A DNA stretch of 38,075 nucleotides from Polaromonas sp. (GCA_013824015.1 PNNC01000082.1:1-38075), one strand, 5' to 3'; positions 8,311 through 20,757 are shown, counted from the first letter of the stretch. Program-made: numbers and translations. The notes: generated by a model not told the origin, from the letters alone.

Positions 8311-10926
8311 ATGATGTCCGAGTTCATCACCACCTACCGCACCCATGTCGCTGAACGCGCCGCACTGGGCATTCCGCCGCTGCCGCTGTCGGCCCAGCAG
8401 ACTGGCGAAGTGATCGAGCTGCTGAAAAACCCGCCCAAGGGCGAAGAAAACTTTCTGGTCGAGCTGATCACCCACCGCGTGCCGGCCGGCGTCGATGCCG
8501 CCGCCAAGGTCAAGGCCAGCTACCTCGCCGCTGTTGCCCACGGCACCGAAAAATGCGCGCTGATCTCGCGTGAAAAAGCCACGCAGTTGCTGGGCACCAT
8601 GCTGGGCGGCTACAACATCAGCCCGATGATTGAGCTGCTCGACGATCCCGAGGACAGCGTTGCCACGCAGGCCGCCAGTGGTCTGAAGAACACGCTGCTG
8701 ATGTTCGACCAGTTCCACGATGTCAACGAGAAGGCCGGCAAGGGCAACAAATACGCGAAAGCCGTGCTGCAGAGCTGGGCCGAGGCCGAGTGGTTCACCA
8801 GCCGCCCGGAAGTGCCCGAGTCCATCAAGCTGACTGTGTTCAAGGTGGCCGGCGAGATCAACACCGACGACCTGTCGCCCGCACCGGACGCCTGGAGCCG
8901 CCCTGACATCCCGCTGCACGCGCTGGCCATGCACAAAAATGCCCGCCCCGGCGTCACGCCCGAGGAAGACGGCAAGCGCGGCCCGGTCAAGTTCATTGAA
9001 GAGTTGAAAGCCCGGGGCAACCTGGTGGCCTATGTCGGCGACGTGGTCGGCACCGGTTCTTCCCGCAAGTCGGCCACCAATTCGGTGTTGTGGTTTACCG
9101 GCCAGGACATTCCCTATGTGCCGAACAAGCGTTTCGGCGGCGTCTGCCTGGGCTCGAAGATCGCGCCGATTTTCTACAACACCATGGAAGACTCGGGCGC
9201 GCTGCCGATCGAGCTCGACGTGAGCCAGATGGCCATGGGCGACGAGATCGAGCTGCGCCCCTATGAAGGCAAGGCGCTCAAGGACGGCAAGGTGATCGCC
9301 GAGTTCAAGCTCAAGAGCGATGTGTTGTTCGACGAAGTGCGCGCCGGCGGCCGTATTCCGCTGATCGTCGGTCGCGGCCTGACCGCCAAGGCGCGTTTTG
9401 CGCTCGGCCTGCCGCTGTCCACCCAGTTCCGCCTGCCGGTCAGCCCCGAGGACAACGGCCGTGGTTTCACGCTGGCCCAGAAGATGGTCGGCCGCGCAGT
9501 TGGTTTGCCGGAAGGCCAGGGCGTGCGCCCCGGCACCTACTGCGAGCCGAAGATGACCTCGGTGGGTTCCCAGGACACCACCGGCCCGATGACACGTGAC
9601 GAGCTGAAAGACCTGGCCTGCCTGGGCTTCTCGGCCGACCTGGTGATGCAGTCCTTCTGCCACACCGCGGCTTACCCCAAGCCGGTGGACGTCAAGATGC
9701 ACCACGAGCTGCCCGAGTTCATGAGCGACCGCGGCGGCATCCCGCTGCGCCCGGGCGACGGCATCATCCACAGCTGGCTCAACCGCATGCTGCTGCCCGA
9801 CACCGTCGGCACCGGCGGCGACAGCCACACGCGTTTCCCGATCGGCATCAGCTTCCCGGCCGGTTCCGGCCTGGTGGCCTTCGGCGCCGCCACCGGCGTG
9901 ATGCCGCTGGACATGCCCGAGTCGGTGCTGGTGCGTTTCAAGGGCGAGATGCAGCCCGGCATCACGCTGCGCGACCTGGTCAACGCGATTCCGCTGTACG
10001 CGATCAAGGCCGGCCTGCTGACGGTGGCCAAGCAGGGCAAGAAAAACATCTTCTCCGGCCGTATCCTCGAGATCGAGGGGCTGCCCGACCTGAAGGTCGA
10101 GCAGGCGTTTGAACTCAGCGATGCCTCGGCCGAGCGTTCGGCTGGCGGCTGCACGGTACACCTGAACAAGGAACCCATCATCGAGTACATCACCAGCAAC
10201 ATCACGATGCTGAAGTGGATGATTGCCACGGGTTATTCGGACGTGCGCACCATCAAGCGCCGCATCCAGGCGATGGAAGCCTGGCTGGCCGACCCGAAGC
10301 TGCTCAAGGCCGATGCCGATGCCGAATATGCGGCGGTGATCGAGATCGATCTGGCCGATATCCACGAGCCCATCGTGGCCTGTCCCAACGATCCGGACGA
10401 CGTCAAGACGCTCAGCGAAGTCGCCGGCAGCAAGATTGATGAAGTCTTCATCGGCAGCTGCATGACCAACATCGGCCATTTCCGCGCCGCCTCCAAGCTG
10501 CTCGAGAACAAGCGTGACATCCCGGTCAAGCTGTGGATGGCGCCGCCGACCAAGATGGACGCCAAGCAGCTGACCGAGGAAGGCCACTACGGCGTGCTCG
10601 GTTCGGCTGGCGCCCGCATGGAAATGCCGGGCTGCAGCCTGTGCATGGGCAACCAGGCGCAGGTCAAGGAAGGCGCGACGGTGTTTTCGACCTCGACCCG
10701 CAACTTCCCGAACCGCCTCGGCAAAAACTCCAATGTCTACCTCGGTTCCGCCGAACTCGCCGCGATCTGCTCCAAGCTGGGCCGGATTCCGACCAGGCAG
10801 GAATACATGGCCGACATGGGTGTGCTGACGGCGGCCAGCGACCAGGTGTACCAGTACCTGAATTTCGACCAGGTCAAGGATTACACCGACATGGCCGATA
10901 CCGTCAAAGACGGCGTGCCGGCCTGA
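8311..10926 (+). CDS. acnB: Aconitate hydratase B
   Basis: Bifunctional aconitase B / 2-methylisocitrate dehydratase, 871 residues, close to the usual ~865. It isomerises citrate to isocitrate with a [4Fe-4S] cluster. The N-terminal HEAT-like domain ([20 protein letters not shown]) is followed by the swivel domain ([13 protein letters not shown]) and then the catalytic domains, with [12 protein letters not shown] and the cluster cysteines in [13 protein letters not shown] and [11 protein letters not shown]. The ATG at 8311 is chosen because AGGAG ends 8 bases before it; an upstream TTG at 8290 is open but unnecessary. A strong terminator follows immediately. The window also encodes the unrelated-architecture AcnA. 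Confidence 0.97.
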   Translation: MMSEFITTYRTHVAERAALGIPPLPLSAQQTGEVIELLKNPPKGEENFLVELITHRVPAGVDAAAKVKASYLAAVAHGTEKCALISREKATQLLGTMLGGYNISPMIELLDDPEDSVATQAASGLKNTLLMFDQFHDVNEKAGKGNKYAKAVLQSWAEAEWFTSRPEVPESIKLTVFKVAGEINTDDLSPAPDAWSRPDIPLHALAMHKNARPGVTPEEDGKRGPVKFIEELKARGNLVAYVGDVVGTGSSRKSATNSVLWFTGQDIPYVPNKRFGGVCLGSKIAPIFYNTMEDSGALPIELDVSQMAMGDEIELRPYEGKALKDGKVIAEFKLKSDVLFDEVRAGGRIPLIVGRGLTAKARFALGLPLSTQFRLPVSPEDNGRGFTLAQKMVGRAVGLPEGQGVRPGTYCEPKMTSVGSQDTTGPMTRDELKDLACLGFSADLVMQSFCHTAAYPKPVDVKMHHELPEFMSDRGGIPLRPGDGIIHSWLNRMLLPDTVGTGGDSHTRFPIGISFPAGSGLVAFGAATGVMPLDMPESVLVRFKGEMQPGITLRDLVNAIPLYAIKAGLLTVAKQGKKNIFSGRILEIEGLPDLKVEQAFELSDASAERSAGGCTVHLNKEPIIEYITSNITMLKWMIATGYSDVRTIKRRIQAMEAWLADPKLLKADADAEYAAVIEIDLADIHEPIVACPNDPDDVKTLSEVAGSKIDEVFIGSCMTNIGHFRAASKLLENKRDIPVKLWMAPPTKMDAKQLTEEGHYGVLGSAGARMEMPGCSLCMGNQAQVKEGATVFSTSTRNFPNRLGKNSNVYLGSAELAAICSKLGRIPTRQEYMADMGVLTAASDQVYQYLNFDQVKDYTDMADTVKDGVPA

Positions 10927-10941
10927 CACGGTCCCTGAAGC

Positions 10942-10979
10942 AAAAAGCCCCGCAGCGAAAGCTGCGGGGCTTTTTTTTT
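10942..10979. terminator. Bidirectional terminator after acnB
   Basis: A perfect 10-bp stem GCCCCGCAGC/GCTGCGGGGC with loop GAAA, flanked by five A on the left and nine T on the right. It ends acnB (plus strand) and, read in reverse, the convergent minus-strand gene that stops at 10992. Confidence 0.95.
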
Positions 10980-10991
10980 GCCGGAGCCGGG

Positions 10992-11375
10992 TTACAAACC
11001 GTCGGGCAGCGGGTCGATGATGCGCAGCTCCGAGCCGTCGACAAACCGGATGTACCAGAAGTCCTGGGCCAGCGGCAGGTTGGGCCGCACATGGCTCACA
11101 TTCCATGGCGCGATATACACCGTGCTGGCGCCGCCATCGGGCGGCGGTGCCAGGTAATGACGTTTGGCCGCGACCAGGCTGCCGATCTCGCTGACGACGG
11201 TGCCTATGCTCTGGGTCACCGCATTGACCGTCGAACCCTCGCCCAGCATGTGGATGGTGGTTTCGCCCAGCAGGTCGGGCCGCGAGGCCTCGACATACAG
11301 CACCGCGGTGGTGTTGATGCGCAGGTCATCCGGCGCGGTGGGGTCCGTGGCCTTGTTGAAGGAGATAAAGGGCAT
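10992..11375 (-). CDS. Hypothetical protein, 127 residues
   Basis: Not recognised. The frame MPFISFNKATDPTAPDDLRINTTAVLYVEA is codon-biased like its neighbours. It lies 25 bases downstream of a PNPOx-like gene on the same strand and ends at the bidirectional terminator, so it is probably the last gene of a two-gene unit. No signal peptide, membrane segment or catalytic motif is visible. The sequence looks soluble and beta-rich (TAVLYVEASRPDL, TTIHMLGEGSTVNAV, STVYIAPWNVSHV, DFWYIRFVDGSELRIIDPL). No function is proposed. Confidence 0.75.
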   Translation of the reverse strand: MPFISFNKATDPTAPDDLRINTTAVLYVEASRPDLLGETTIHMLGEGSTVNAVTQSIGTVVSEIGSLVAAKRHYLAPPPDGGASTVYIAPWNVSHVRPNLPLAQDFWYIRFVDGSELRIIDPLPDGL

Positions 11376-11400
11376 CAGGGGCTCCGGTGGGCCTTGGGGC

Positions 11401-11916
11401 TCAGACCTTGAGTTCCTTGTGCTCGCTCATGTTCTGCGGCCGTTCGCCGGTGATGGCCGACTTGGCCATCTTGAACAGTTGCGTGAGCTTGCTGTCCTTG
11501 GCGTTCCAGTATTCGGCATGCGTGATGTGCACTTCCAGCAGCGCCAGGTCCGGGTCGGTCACGCCACCGGGAAACCAGGCCTTGGCCAGCGGGCTGAACA
11601 GTTCTTCTTTTTTCGCCTGGTCGTCCGAGAAGCTCGCGGTGCCGGCAATCGACACATAGTTGTCGGCGCCGGTATCGGCATAAGACACATTGACATTGCC
11701 GTCCTCGCGCAGGCGGCCGGCCATGTCGCTCTTGTTGGAGATGAAGAAATACAGAACCGAACCCTCGTCGATGGACTTGTTCTGCGTGGTCAGCGGGTGG
11801 CCCTGCAGCGTGCCGTCGCGGTGGCGATGGATCAGCATGCCGAACTTGATGTCCTTGATCAGGTCCCACAGCGTCTCGTGGTCGTGGGCGGGGGAGGTTG
11901 GTGTTGTGGTGTCCAT
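11401..11916 (-). CDS. Pyridoxamine 5'-phosphate oxidase-like stress protein
   Basis: A 171-residue split-barrel flavin-binding-type protein similar to the general stress protein 26 group. LWDLIKDIKFGMLIHRHRDGTLQGHPLTTQ, SVLYFFISNKSDMAGRLREDGNVNVSYAD, and the C-terminal EVHITHAEYWNAKDSKLTQLFKMAKSAITG are all typical. Members of this group usually bind FMN or related cofactors and are not the true PdxH enzyme. The ATG at 11916 has ACGGAG about 7 bases upstream and is preferred over an in-frame ATG at 11940. It precedes the 127-residue hypothetical gene by 25 bases. Confidence 0.85.
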   Translation of the reverse strand: MDTTTPTSPAHDHETLWDLIKDIKFGMLIHRHRDGTLQGHPLTTQNKSIDEGSVLYFFISNKSDMAGRLREDGNVNVSYADTGADNYVSIAGTASFSDDQAKKEELFSPLAKAWFPGGVTDPDLALLEVHITHAEYWNAKDSKLTQLFKMAKSAITGERPQNMSEHKELKV

Positions 11917-12095
11917 GGGATGCTCCGTTGTTGAATGCAATCCCTCAATCTAGATCGCCCGGTCGTCCTGTTTCATCGGAGGTGGGCCCCGCTGCCTGTC
12001 AGCCGGGACCGACAGGCTGTCCGCTGGCGTGGCTGGGCGGCGCCGCGGATTGGTGATCAAAAATGCCGCCAGCCCATGTCGTGCGGACTTGCGAA

Positions 12096-12112
12096 GCTAT
12101 TGAATTGATAGC
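12096..12112. repeat. AT-rich mini-repeat GCTAT-N7-ATAGC
   Basis: GCTATTGAATTGATAGC: perfect 5-base arms around seven bases, just after the 3' end of the XRE gene in an otherwise GC-rich intergenic region (11917-12120). The same 5+7+5 layout is at 20758-20774, with diverged forms at 7420, 25954 and 32841. I recall very similar elements scattered through Comamonadaceae genomes. Confidence 0.6.
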
Positions 12113-12120
12113 ATATGGCT

Positions 12121-12954
12121 TCAGGGCTGCGCCGCCAGGGTGCGCAGCGCCTGCGCCGTGAACTCGTCCGCGGGGAAAAAGGTTTCCATCGCGAGCTCCT
12201 GCAGCGTCACGTCCACCGGCGTGCCGAAGATGGTGGTGGTGCTGATAAAACTCAGCACACCGCCCGGCGTGCTGAAGCGAAAAGGCATGACCACACCGAG
12301 GTGTTCACCCTCGAGATGCAGCCCGCCCGCGCCTTCGCCTTCCGGATAGCCGCGCAGCTCCTCCAGCAGCGCCACCAGCACCGGATCGGCGGTGGCGGCG
12401 ATCTGCTGGCGCAGGCGCTCGAACAAATGGTTGCGCCATTGCCCGAGGTTGGCGATCCGCGGCGCCAGGCCTTGCGGGTGCAGGCTCAGGCGCAGCACAT
12501 TGACTGGCGCCTGCAGCAGGGCCGGGTCGGCGCCAGCCAGCAGGTGCGGCACCATGCGGTTGCTCGCGACGAGGTTCCAGTGCCGGTCCAGCGCCAGCGC
12601 CGGCCAGGGTTCATGGCTTTTGAGGATCAGCTCCACCGCCTGCCGGGCCGCAGCCAGCGCCGGGTCGTCCAGCGCCCGTTCGCGGTACATCGGCGCGTAA
12701 CCGGCGGCGACCAGCAGGGTATTGCGCTCGCGCAGCGGGATGTCCAGGCGTTCGGACAGGCGCAGCACCATCTCGCGGCTGGGCACCGAGCGTCCGGTCT
12801 CGACAAAACTCAGGTGGCGCGTCGAGATGTCGGCCTCACCGGCCAGGTCAAGCTGGCTCAGGCGCCGGTGCTGGCGCCAGTGACGCAGGTGTTCACCAAA
12901 GGCTTGTGGTGCCGGGTGGGGCTGGCGGGCAGGGGCGTGAAGGCTTGGATTCAT
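12121..12954 (-). CDS. XRE-family regulator with MltR-like ligand domain
   Basis: A 277-residue regulator. An N-terminal Cro/CI-type helix-turn-helix (about residues 19-75: FGEHLRHWRQHRRLSQLDLA, ISTRHLSFVETGRSVPSREMVLRLSERLDIPLRERNTLL) is joined to a C-terminal 'MltR-like' ligand-binding domain (about 95-265, WPALALDRHWNLVASNRMV and VDVTLQELAMETFFPAD). It is divergent from a small membrane-protein gene, and such pairs are usually regulator and target. The shared 154-base spacer contains the imperfect dyad ATTACC-N5-GGTTAT (12988-13004), a possible operator. The effector is unknown. Confidence 0.88.
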   Translation of the reverse strand: MNPSLHAPARQPHPAPQAFGEHLRHWRQHRRLSQLDLAGEADISTRHLSFVETGRSVPSREMVLRLSERLDIPLRERNTLLVAAGYAPMYRERALDDPALAAARQAVELILKSHEPWPALALDRHWNLVASNRMVPHLLAGADPALLQAPVNVLRLSLHPQGLAPRIANLGQWRNHLFERLRQQIAATADPVLVALLEELRGYPEGEGAGGLHLEGEHLGVVMPFRFSTPGGVLSFISTTTIFGTPVDVTLQELAMETFFPADEFTAQALRTLAAQP

Positions 12955-13108
12955 GGCGCCATCCTAAGGCCAGCCGGCCGCGGCGCCATTACCTGCGGGG
13001 TTATCGCCTGGCCGCAGCCGCACGGGAATCATTGGCCCATGAGCGCGGCGATGGACGGCTGCCGCGGTCTCCTCTTCACCTGCTGTCCCATTTTTTCAGG
13101 AGTCTTTC

Positions 13109-13525
13109 ATGAATTCACTGTCTTCCCTCGCCGCTTCTCCCCTGTTCCTGCGCCGCGTGTTGTGGCTGGACGCTGCTACCGGCGTGGCCACCGGCCTGTT
13201 GCAGGTCCTGCTGGCGGCCTGGCTCGCCCCTCTGCTGGGCCTGCCCGAAACGCTGCTGGAGGTGTCGGGCTGGGCACTGTTCGGCTATGTGGCCCTGATT
13301 GCCTTCATCGCCACGCGCCCCTTCATCCCGCAGGCCCTGGTCTGGCTGCTGATCGCCGCCAACGGCGTCTGGGTGCTGGGTTGCCTGGCGCTGCTGTTCG
13401 GCGGGCTGGTCACACCAACCCTGCTGGGCCAGGGATTTATCGCGGTCCAGGCGCTGGCGGTGGGCCTGCTGATGGAGCTGCAGTGGTTCGGCGTGCGCCG
13501 GGCGCCCGCGCAGCCTGCCTGGTAA
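13109..13525 (+). CDS. Small four-helix membrane protein
   Basis: A 138-residue inner-membrane protein with four hydrophobic segments at about residues 20-42, 52-68, 75-98 and 105-127, and almost no loops. No catalytic motif is seen and I do not recognise the family, beyond its resemblance to small unannotated membrane proteins encoded divergently from XRE/MltR-like regulators. The start MNSLSSLAASPLFLRRVL is supported by CAGGAGTC about 6 bases upstream. Its likely regulator is the adjacent XRE protein. Confidence 0.8.
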   Translation: MNSLSSLAASPLFLRRVLWLDAATGVATGLLQVLLAAWLAPLLGLPETLLEVSGWALFGYVALIAFIATRPFIPQALVWLLIAANGVWVLGCLALLFGGLVTPTLLGQGFIAVQALAVGLLMELQWFGVRRAPAQPAW

Positions 13526-13547
13526 GCACCGGCCGGGCCGGGCGCAG

Positions 13548-13618
13548 GGACTTTCTTGTATGCTGTGCGTCTGGTGGCGCGCCCGGCGTGCCGCACCGTT
13601 GCCCCCCTTAGAAAGTCC
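13548..13618 (+). promoter_or_regulatory. Inverted repeat in serC leader
   Basis: GGACTTTCT (13548-13556) is matched by AGAAAGTCC (13610-13618), separated by 53 bases. The right arm ends 6 bases before the serC ATG, exactly where a ribosome site should be, and no Shine-Dalgarno sequence is visible. If the arms pair in the mRNA they would cover the start region. A regulatory role is inference. Confidence 0.35.
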
Positions 13619-13624
13619 TTTCCC

Positions 13625-14707
13625 ATGACACGCGTTTTCAATTTCAGCGCCGGCCCGGCGACCCTTCCAGAACCGGTGTTGCGCCAGGCCGCTGCCGAGA
13701 TGCTCGACTGGAACGGTTCCGGCATGTCGGTGATGGAAATGAGCCACCGTGGCAAGGAATTCATCGCCATCCACGCCGAGGCCGAAGCCGACCTGCGCGA
13801 GCTGCTGGCGATTCCCGCCAACTACAAGGTGCTGTTCCTGCAGGGCGGCGGGCTCGGGCAAAACGCGTTCATCCCGATGAATCTGCTGCGCGGCCATGCC
13901 GGCGCCGACTTCGTCAACACCGGCGAGTGGATGAAAAAAACCATCAAGGAGGCGAAGAACTACTGCAAGGTCAATGTTGCGGCCAGCTCGGAAGCCAACG
14001 GGTTCACCAGCGTGCCGAAGTTCGAGACCTGGAAGCTGGACCCCGAGGCCGCCTATGTGCATATCTGCTCGAATGAAACCATTGGCGGTGTTGAATACCA
14101 CTGGACGCCCGACACCGGCGCGGTGCCGCTGGTGGCCGACATGTCGTCCAACATCCTGTCACGGCCCATCGATGTCAGCCGTTATGGCCTGATTTACGCC
14201 GGCGCGCAGAAAAACATCGGTCCCTCGGGTCTGACGCTGGTGATCGTGCGCGAGGACCTGATTGGCCAGGCGATCCCGCACACGCCGTCTGTTTTCGATT
14301 ACAAGCAGCAGGCCGACAATGACTCGATGTACAACACGCCGCCGACCTATGCGATCTACATCGCCGGCCTGGTGTTCAAACACATCAAGGCGCTCGGCGG
14401 CCTCCAGGCCATGGAGGTCCACAACCGCGCCAAGGCCGCGCTGCTGTACGATTACCTCGATGCGACCTCGTTTTACAGCAACCCGATTGCGCGCGAGGAC
14501 CGCTCGCTGATGAACGTGCCTTTCAAGCTCAAAGACGAGTCGCTGGACGAGGCTTTCCTCAAGGGCGCGCAGGCGCGCGGCATGTTGCAGCTCAAGGGCC
14601 ACCGCTCGGTCGGCGGCATGCGTGCCTCGATCTACAACGCGATGTCGATCGAGGGCGTGCAGGCGCTGGTGGCCTACATGAAGGAGTTCGAGGCCGGCCG
14701 TGTCTGA
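13625..14707 (+). CDS. serC: Phosphoserine aminotransferase
   Basis: PLP-dependent transaminase that makes 3-phosphoserine from 3-phosphohydroxypyruvate (serine synthesis; also 4-phosphohydroxythreonine for PLP synthesis). It has 360 residues, the normal family length. Landmarks are [30 protein letters not shown], the phosphate-binding [29 protein letters not shown], the PLP-lysine motif [12 protein letters not shown] and the C-terminal [16 protein letters not shown]. The start [12 protein letters not shown] is the family N-terminus; an upstream open extension is not protein-like. It overlaps serA by 8 bases. Confidence 0.97.
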   Translation: MTRVFNFSAGPATLPEPVLRQAAAEMLDWNGSGMSVMEMSHRGKEFIAIHAEAEADLRELLAIPANYKVLFLQGGGLGQNAFIPMNLLRGHAGADFVNTGEWMKKTIKEAKNYCKVNVAASSEANGFTSVPKFETWKLDPEAAYVHICSNETIGGVEYHWTPDTGAVPLVADMSSNILSRPIDVSRYGLIYAGAQKNIGPSGLTLVIVREDLIGQAIPHTPSVFDYKQQADNDSMYNTPPTYAIYIAGLVFKHIKALGGLQAMEVHNRAKAALLYDYLDATSFYSNPIAREDRSLMNVPFKLKDESLDEAFLKGAQARGMLQLKGHRSVGGMRASIYNAMSIEGVQALVAYMKEFEAGRV

Positions 14708-15926
14708 GGCCGCTGGCCGCAGCTTCGGCATCCTGGTGCTCAACCAGATCTCGGAGCGCGGCCTGCAGCGCCTGCCGGCTTCGCGTTATCACACCGGCAA
14801 GGACCTGGCCGCGCCCGACGCGGTGCTGGTCCGCTCCGCCGACATGCACGCGATGGCCATTCCGGGCAGCGTGCTGGCGATTGCCCGTGCCGGCGCCGGC
14901 ACCAACAACATTCCGGTGGCGGCCCTGAGTGCGCGCGGCGTGCCGGTGTTCACCGCGCCCGGCGGCAACGCCAATGCGGTCAAGGAGCTGGTGCTGACCG
15001 GCATGCTGCTGGCGGCGCGCAACATCGCACCGGCGCTGCGTTTTATCGGCAGCCTGGACCCGGCCATGCCGGACATGGACAAGGCGGTGGAAGAGGGCAA
15101 GAAAAACTTCGCCGGCTTCGAGATCGTCGGCCACACCCTGGGCATCGTGGGCCTGGGCCGGGTCGGCTGCCTGGTCGCCGACGCGGCGATCAAGCTGGGC
15201 ATGCATGTGCTCGGTTACGACCCGGACATCACGGTGGACGCGGCCTGGAGCCTGCCGGCCCAGGTCAAAAAGGCCGCCAGTGTGACCGAGGTGCTGAAAA
15301 ATTCCGACTTTGTGACCCTGCATGTGCCGCTGGTGGCGGCCACACGCGACCTGGTCAACACCGACAACCTCAAACTGATGCGACCGGGCGCGGTGCTGCT
15401 CAATTTTTCGCGTGAAGGCGTGGTCAATGACGCCGCCGTGCTGGCCGCGCTGGCCGCGAAACAATTGCGCGCCTATGTCTGCGACTTTCCTTCGGCGGCG
15501 CTGAACCACCATGCCGGCGTGATCGCGCTGCCGCACCTGGGCGCATCGACCCGCGAGGCCGAGGACAACTGCGCCGTGATGGTGGCCGAGCAGCTGCGCG
15601 ACTATCTGGAGCACGGCAATGTGGTCAACGCGGTCAATTTTCCGGCGGTGAGCCTGGCGCGCGAATCGGCCTGGCGCGTGGCGATCGCCAATGCCAATGT
15701 GCCCAACATGCTGGGGCAGATTTCCACCGCGATGGCGCAGGCCGGTCTCAACATCCACACCATGGTCAACAAATCGCGCGGCGACATGGCCTACACGCTG
15801 GTGGATGTCGACAGCCCGGTCAGCGAGGCGGTGCTGGATCACCTGCGCGCCATCGCGGGCGTGCTGGCGGTGCGTTACCTGCCGGACGCCGCCTCCCCGG
15901 CCATCGCCTCGCCGCAAAGTTCCTGA
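14700..15926 (+). CDS. serA: D-3-phosphoglycerate dehydrogenase
   Basis: NAD-dependent enzyme that commits 3-phosphoglycerate to serine synthesis; 408 residues with a GTG start inside the end of serC, so translation is coupled. There is a split substrate domain, a nucleotide fold ([16 protein letters not shown]), the catalytic Arg in [12 protein letters not shown] and the catalytic His in [16 protein letters not shown]-terminal ACT domain follows (about 325-395, [20 protein letters not shown]), where serine feedback normally binds. In the E. coli enzyme the catalytic Glu lies in FPTEP; the aligned stretch here is DFPSAAL with no acid, as in some short-form SerA proteins. The call is supported by the operon with serC. 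Confidence 0.93.
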   Translation: MSEAAGRSFGILVLNQISERGLQRLPASRYHTGKDLAAPDAVLVRSADMHAMAIPGSVLAIARAGAGTNNIPVAALSARGVPVFTAPGGNANAVKELVLTGMLLAARNIAPALRFIGSLDPAMPDMDKAVEEGKKNFAGFEIVGHTLGIVGLGRVGCLVADAAIKLGMHVLGYDPDITVDAAWSLPAQVKKAASVTEVLKNSDFVTLHVPLVAATRDLVNTDNLKLMRPGAVLLNFSREGVVNDAAVLAALAAKQLRAYVCDFPSAALNHHAGVIALPHLGASTREAEDNCAVMVAEQLRDYLEHGNVVNAVNFPAVSLARESAWRVAIANANVPNMLGQISTAMAQAGLNIHTMVNKSRGDMAYTLVDVDSPVSEAVLDHLRAIAGVLAVRYLPDAASPAIASPQSS

Positions 15927-15967
15927 GGTGCGCACAGGGCGTTTGGCGGCCGCTGCAGTGGCGGCGG

Positions 15968-15983
15968 TCGTACGGCAGTACGA
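15968..15983 (+). promoter_or_regulatory. Perfect inverted repeat upstream of acnA
   Basis: TCGTAC-GGCA-GTACGA, 6-base arms and a 4-base loop, 38 bases before the acnA start and 41 after the serA stop. No T-run follows, so it is not a canonical terminator. It may be an operator or an mRNA hairpin in the acnA leader. The acnA ribosome site AGAGGAG lies at about 16009-16015. Confidence 0.45.
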
Positions 15984-16021
15984 TGCTGACAGTGTCAAAA
16001 CCAGCCAAAGAGGAGTTCACC

Positions 16022-18900
<2,879 letters not shown>

Positions 18901-18904
<4 letters not shown>

Positions 18905-18996
18905 GCACCACAGGCATGTCCATCGTGAATCGCCGCGCGGCCGCGCGGCGTGGTTCTGCGGCAACTGCTGGCGTGACAGCCCGCCCGACCGTTTGA
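18901..18996 (+). CDS. Possible 31-residue leader/small ORF overlapping acnA stop
   Basis: An ATG overlapping the acnA stop (ATGA at 18901-18904) opens a 31-codon frame, [20 protein letters not shown] and onward, that ends 16 bases before the next gene's TTG start. It contains the perfect 20-base GC-only palindrome at 18931-18950, encoding the RRAAARR stretch. It has no own Shine-Dalgarno, but overlap could allow translational coupling. It may be only the linker between two genes; no homology is known to me. Confidence 0.2.
18931..18950 (+). repeat. Perfect 20-base GC-only palindrome
   Basis: Ten bases CGCCGCGCGG followed by their exact reverse complement, between acnA and the FAD monooxygenase gene. 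It could form a very stable hairpin in the mRNA, but there is no T-run, so a processing or stability signal is as likely as termination. Confidence 0.6.
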
Positions 18997-19012
18997 CCTG
19001 CGGGAGGCGCAA

Positions 19013-20188
19013 TTGCAGGCCCTGATCGCCGGTGGTGGCATAGGCGGGCTGGCGGCCGCTCTGGCGGCGTCGCGCGCCGGCTGGGGCGTGCGCCTTTACG
19101 AACGTGCACCGGTGTTCAGCGAGGTCGGCGCCGGCATCCAGCTCGGTCCCAATGTGGTGAAGCTGCTGCATGGCTGGGGCCTGGCCGAGGGACTGGACCG
19201 CGTGGCGGCCTTTCCGCAACAACTCGACGTGCGCAGTGCGATGAAGGGCCACACGCTGGGCCGGCTGCGGCTGGGCCAGACCATGCGCCAGCGTTACGGC
19301 GCGCCGTATGCCACCGTGCACCGGGCCGACCTGCATGCCCTGCTGCTCGATGCGGTGCGCCAGGCCGGCGTGCGCCTCAAGCTGAACCACACGCTGGACC
19401 GCTTCACCCAGGATGCCCACACCGTCACGGTGCAAAGCGGCGACGATCCGCCGGTGGAGGCCGAGGTGCTGGTGGGTGCCGATGGCCTGTGGAGTCCGGT
19501 GCGGCAATGGCTGCTGGGCGACGGGCCGCCGCGCGCGACCTCCCATCTGGCCTACCGCGCGCTGGTGCGACAGGCTGACGTGCCGCAGGCCTTGCGCTCC
19601 CAGGACGTCACCGCCTGGCTGGGGCCGCGCCTGCATGTGGTGCAGTACCCGGTGTGTGGTGGCGAGTGGCTCAATCTGGTGGCCATCGTGCACGGAGCCG
19701 TTCCCGGAGACCTCGACAACTGGGACCGCGGCACCGAGGCGCAGGAGCTGCTGTCCGCCTTGTCGGGCACCTGCGTGGCGCTGCAAAACATTGTCCGCGC
19801 CATTCCCGCCTGGCGCCTGTGGGCGCTGTGTGATCGCTCGCCCATGCAGGGCGCGCACGAACACGCGCAGGGCCGCGTGGCCCTGCTCGGCGATGCGGCG
19901 CACCCGATGCGGCCCTACCTGGCCCAGGGCGCCGGCATGGCGATTGAAGACGCTGCCGAACTGGGACGTGCGCTGGCCCAGGCGCGGGACCCGGCGCTCG
20001 ACGTGCCGACCATGCTCAATCGTTATGCACTGAACCGCTGGCAGCGCAATGCGCGGGTGCAGCAGCGTGCCATTCGCAATGGACAGATTTTTCATGCCGA
20101 CGGGGTGCTGCGGTGGGGGCGGGATCTGTCGATGAAGCTGCTTGGTGAGCGCTTGCTCGATGTGCCCTGGTTGTACGGCGGGCCCTGA
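19013..20188 (+). CDS. FAD-dependent monooxygenase (PHBH/salicylate hydroxylase-like)
   Basis: A 391-residue class A flavoprotein monooxygenase. The FAD fold opens the protein (ALIAGGGIGGLAAALAASRAGWGVRLYERA), then EVGAGIQLGPNVVKLL, the middle DG motif VLVGADGLWSPVRQWLLG, and the GD motif RVALLGDAAHPMRPYLAQGAGMAIEDAAELGRAL. Such enzymes hydroxylate aromatic acids with NAD(P)H and O2; 3-hydroxybenzoate or salicylate hydroxylases are the nearest types I recall, but the substrate cannot be read. The start is TTG at 19013, with GGGAGG 6 bases upstream and the flavin motif immediately after; no in-frame ATG gives a complete fold. It is followed by a repeat island. Confidence 0.85.
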   Translation: MQALIAGGGIGGLAAALAASRAGWGVRLYERAPVFSEVGAGIQLGPNVVKLLHGWGLAEGLDRVAAFPQQLDVRSAMKGHTLGRLRLGQTMRQRYGAPYATVHRADLHALLLDAVRQAGVRLKLNHTLDRFTQDAHTVTVQSGDDPPVEAEVLVGADGLWSPVRQWLLGDGPPRATSHLAYRALVRQADVPQALRSQDVTAWLGPRLHVVQYPVCGGEWLNLVAIVHGAVPGDLDNWDRGTEAQELLSALSGTCVALQNIVRAIPAWRLWALCDRSPMQGAHEHAQGRVALLGDAAHPMRPYLAQGAGMAIEDAAELGRALAQARDPALDVPTMLNRYALNRWQRNARVQQRAIRNGQIFHADGVLRWGRDLSMKLLGERLLDVPWLYGGP

Positions 20189-20205
20189 CCGGATTCCGCT
20201 TTCGG

Positions 20206-20728
20206 TGTCATCCCGGACTGGATCGGGGATCCATGTCCGGTGACCGCCACCGTTCGGGCTGAGCTTGTCGAAGCCTTCTGCACCTCGGGCTGTCTGGTTT
20301 GCCAACAAGCCGGGTCTCGCCCCGGCGGGCGAGTTACTTTTCTTTGTCTCGCCAAAGAAACCTAACGAAAAGAAAGGCGACCCGATGGTCTGGGTCCCTC
20401 CGCTTCGCTACGGGCAACCTGCGGTGCTCGCCGAAAACGGGGTCGAGCTCGAACTCGCCTTCGGCTCAGACAATCGCTCGCCCTGATCCGTTTTCAGCTC
20501 CGCTCCTCGGCCCAGCCCGACGGGTGGGGGAAGAAGGGAACATCCAACTACCAATACCGAATTCAATCCGGAGTGCAGGAAGCGCAAGGCGCTTCCTGCA
20601 CGGGAATCCCAACGAACCGCCATGTTTGCACGCGAGCGCAGTGCACGCGGCCAAATGAGGCTCCCTTCTCTCGCCCAGCGGGGCGAGGGAAGGGCGGGGG
20701 GTTGGGAGTGGGGAGTAAAACTGCCATC
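20206..20728 (+). repeat. Composite non-coding repeat island, left copy
   Basis: No gene is supported in 20189-20963. The island holds, in order: (1) 20206-20234, a TCATCCCGGACTGGATC-type motif; (2) a reverse copy of the CTTCGACAGGCTCAGG repeat (20250-20275); (3) a hairpin TTTCTTTG/CAAAGAAA (20339-20360) followed by about 170 bases nearly identical to the right copy (AAGGCGACCCGATGGTCTGG onward); (4) a 13-bp hairpin with arms 20573-20585 and 20589-20601; (5) a 14-bp hairpin with one G-T pair, arms 20663-20676 and 20681-20694, then a G-rich tail. The right copy at 27319-27783 has motifs 1, 3, 4 and 5 in the same order and orientation. Short open frames here are not credible proteins. Confidence 0.85.
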
Positions 20729-20729
20729 A

Positions 20730-20745
20730 GACGGTAAACACCGTC
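20730..20745 (+). repeat. Small hairpin GACGGT-AAAC-ACCGTC
   Basis: A 6-bp perfect stem with a 4-base loop directly after the left repeat island. No T-run follows. Function unknown. Confidence 0.35.
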
Positions 20746-20757
20746 GCGCGATGTTGT

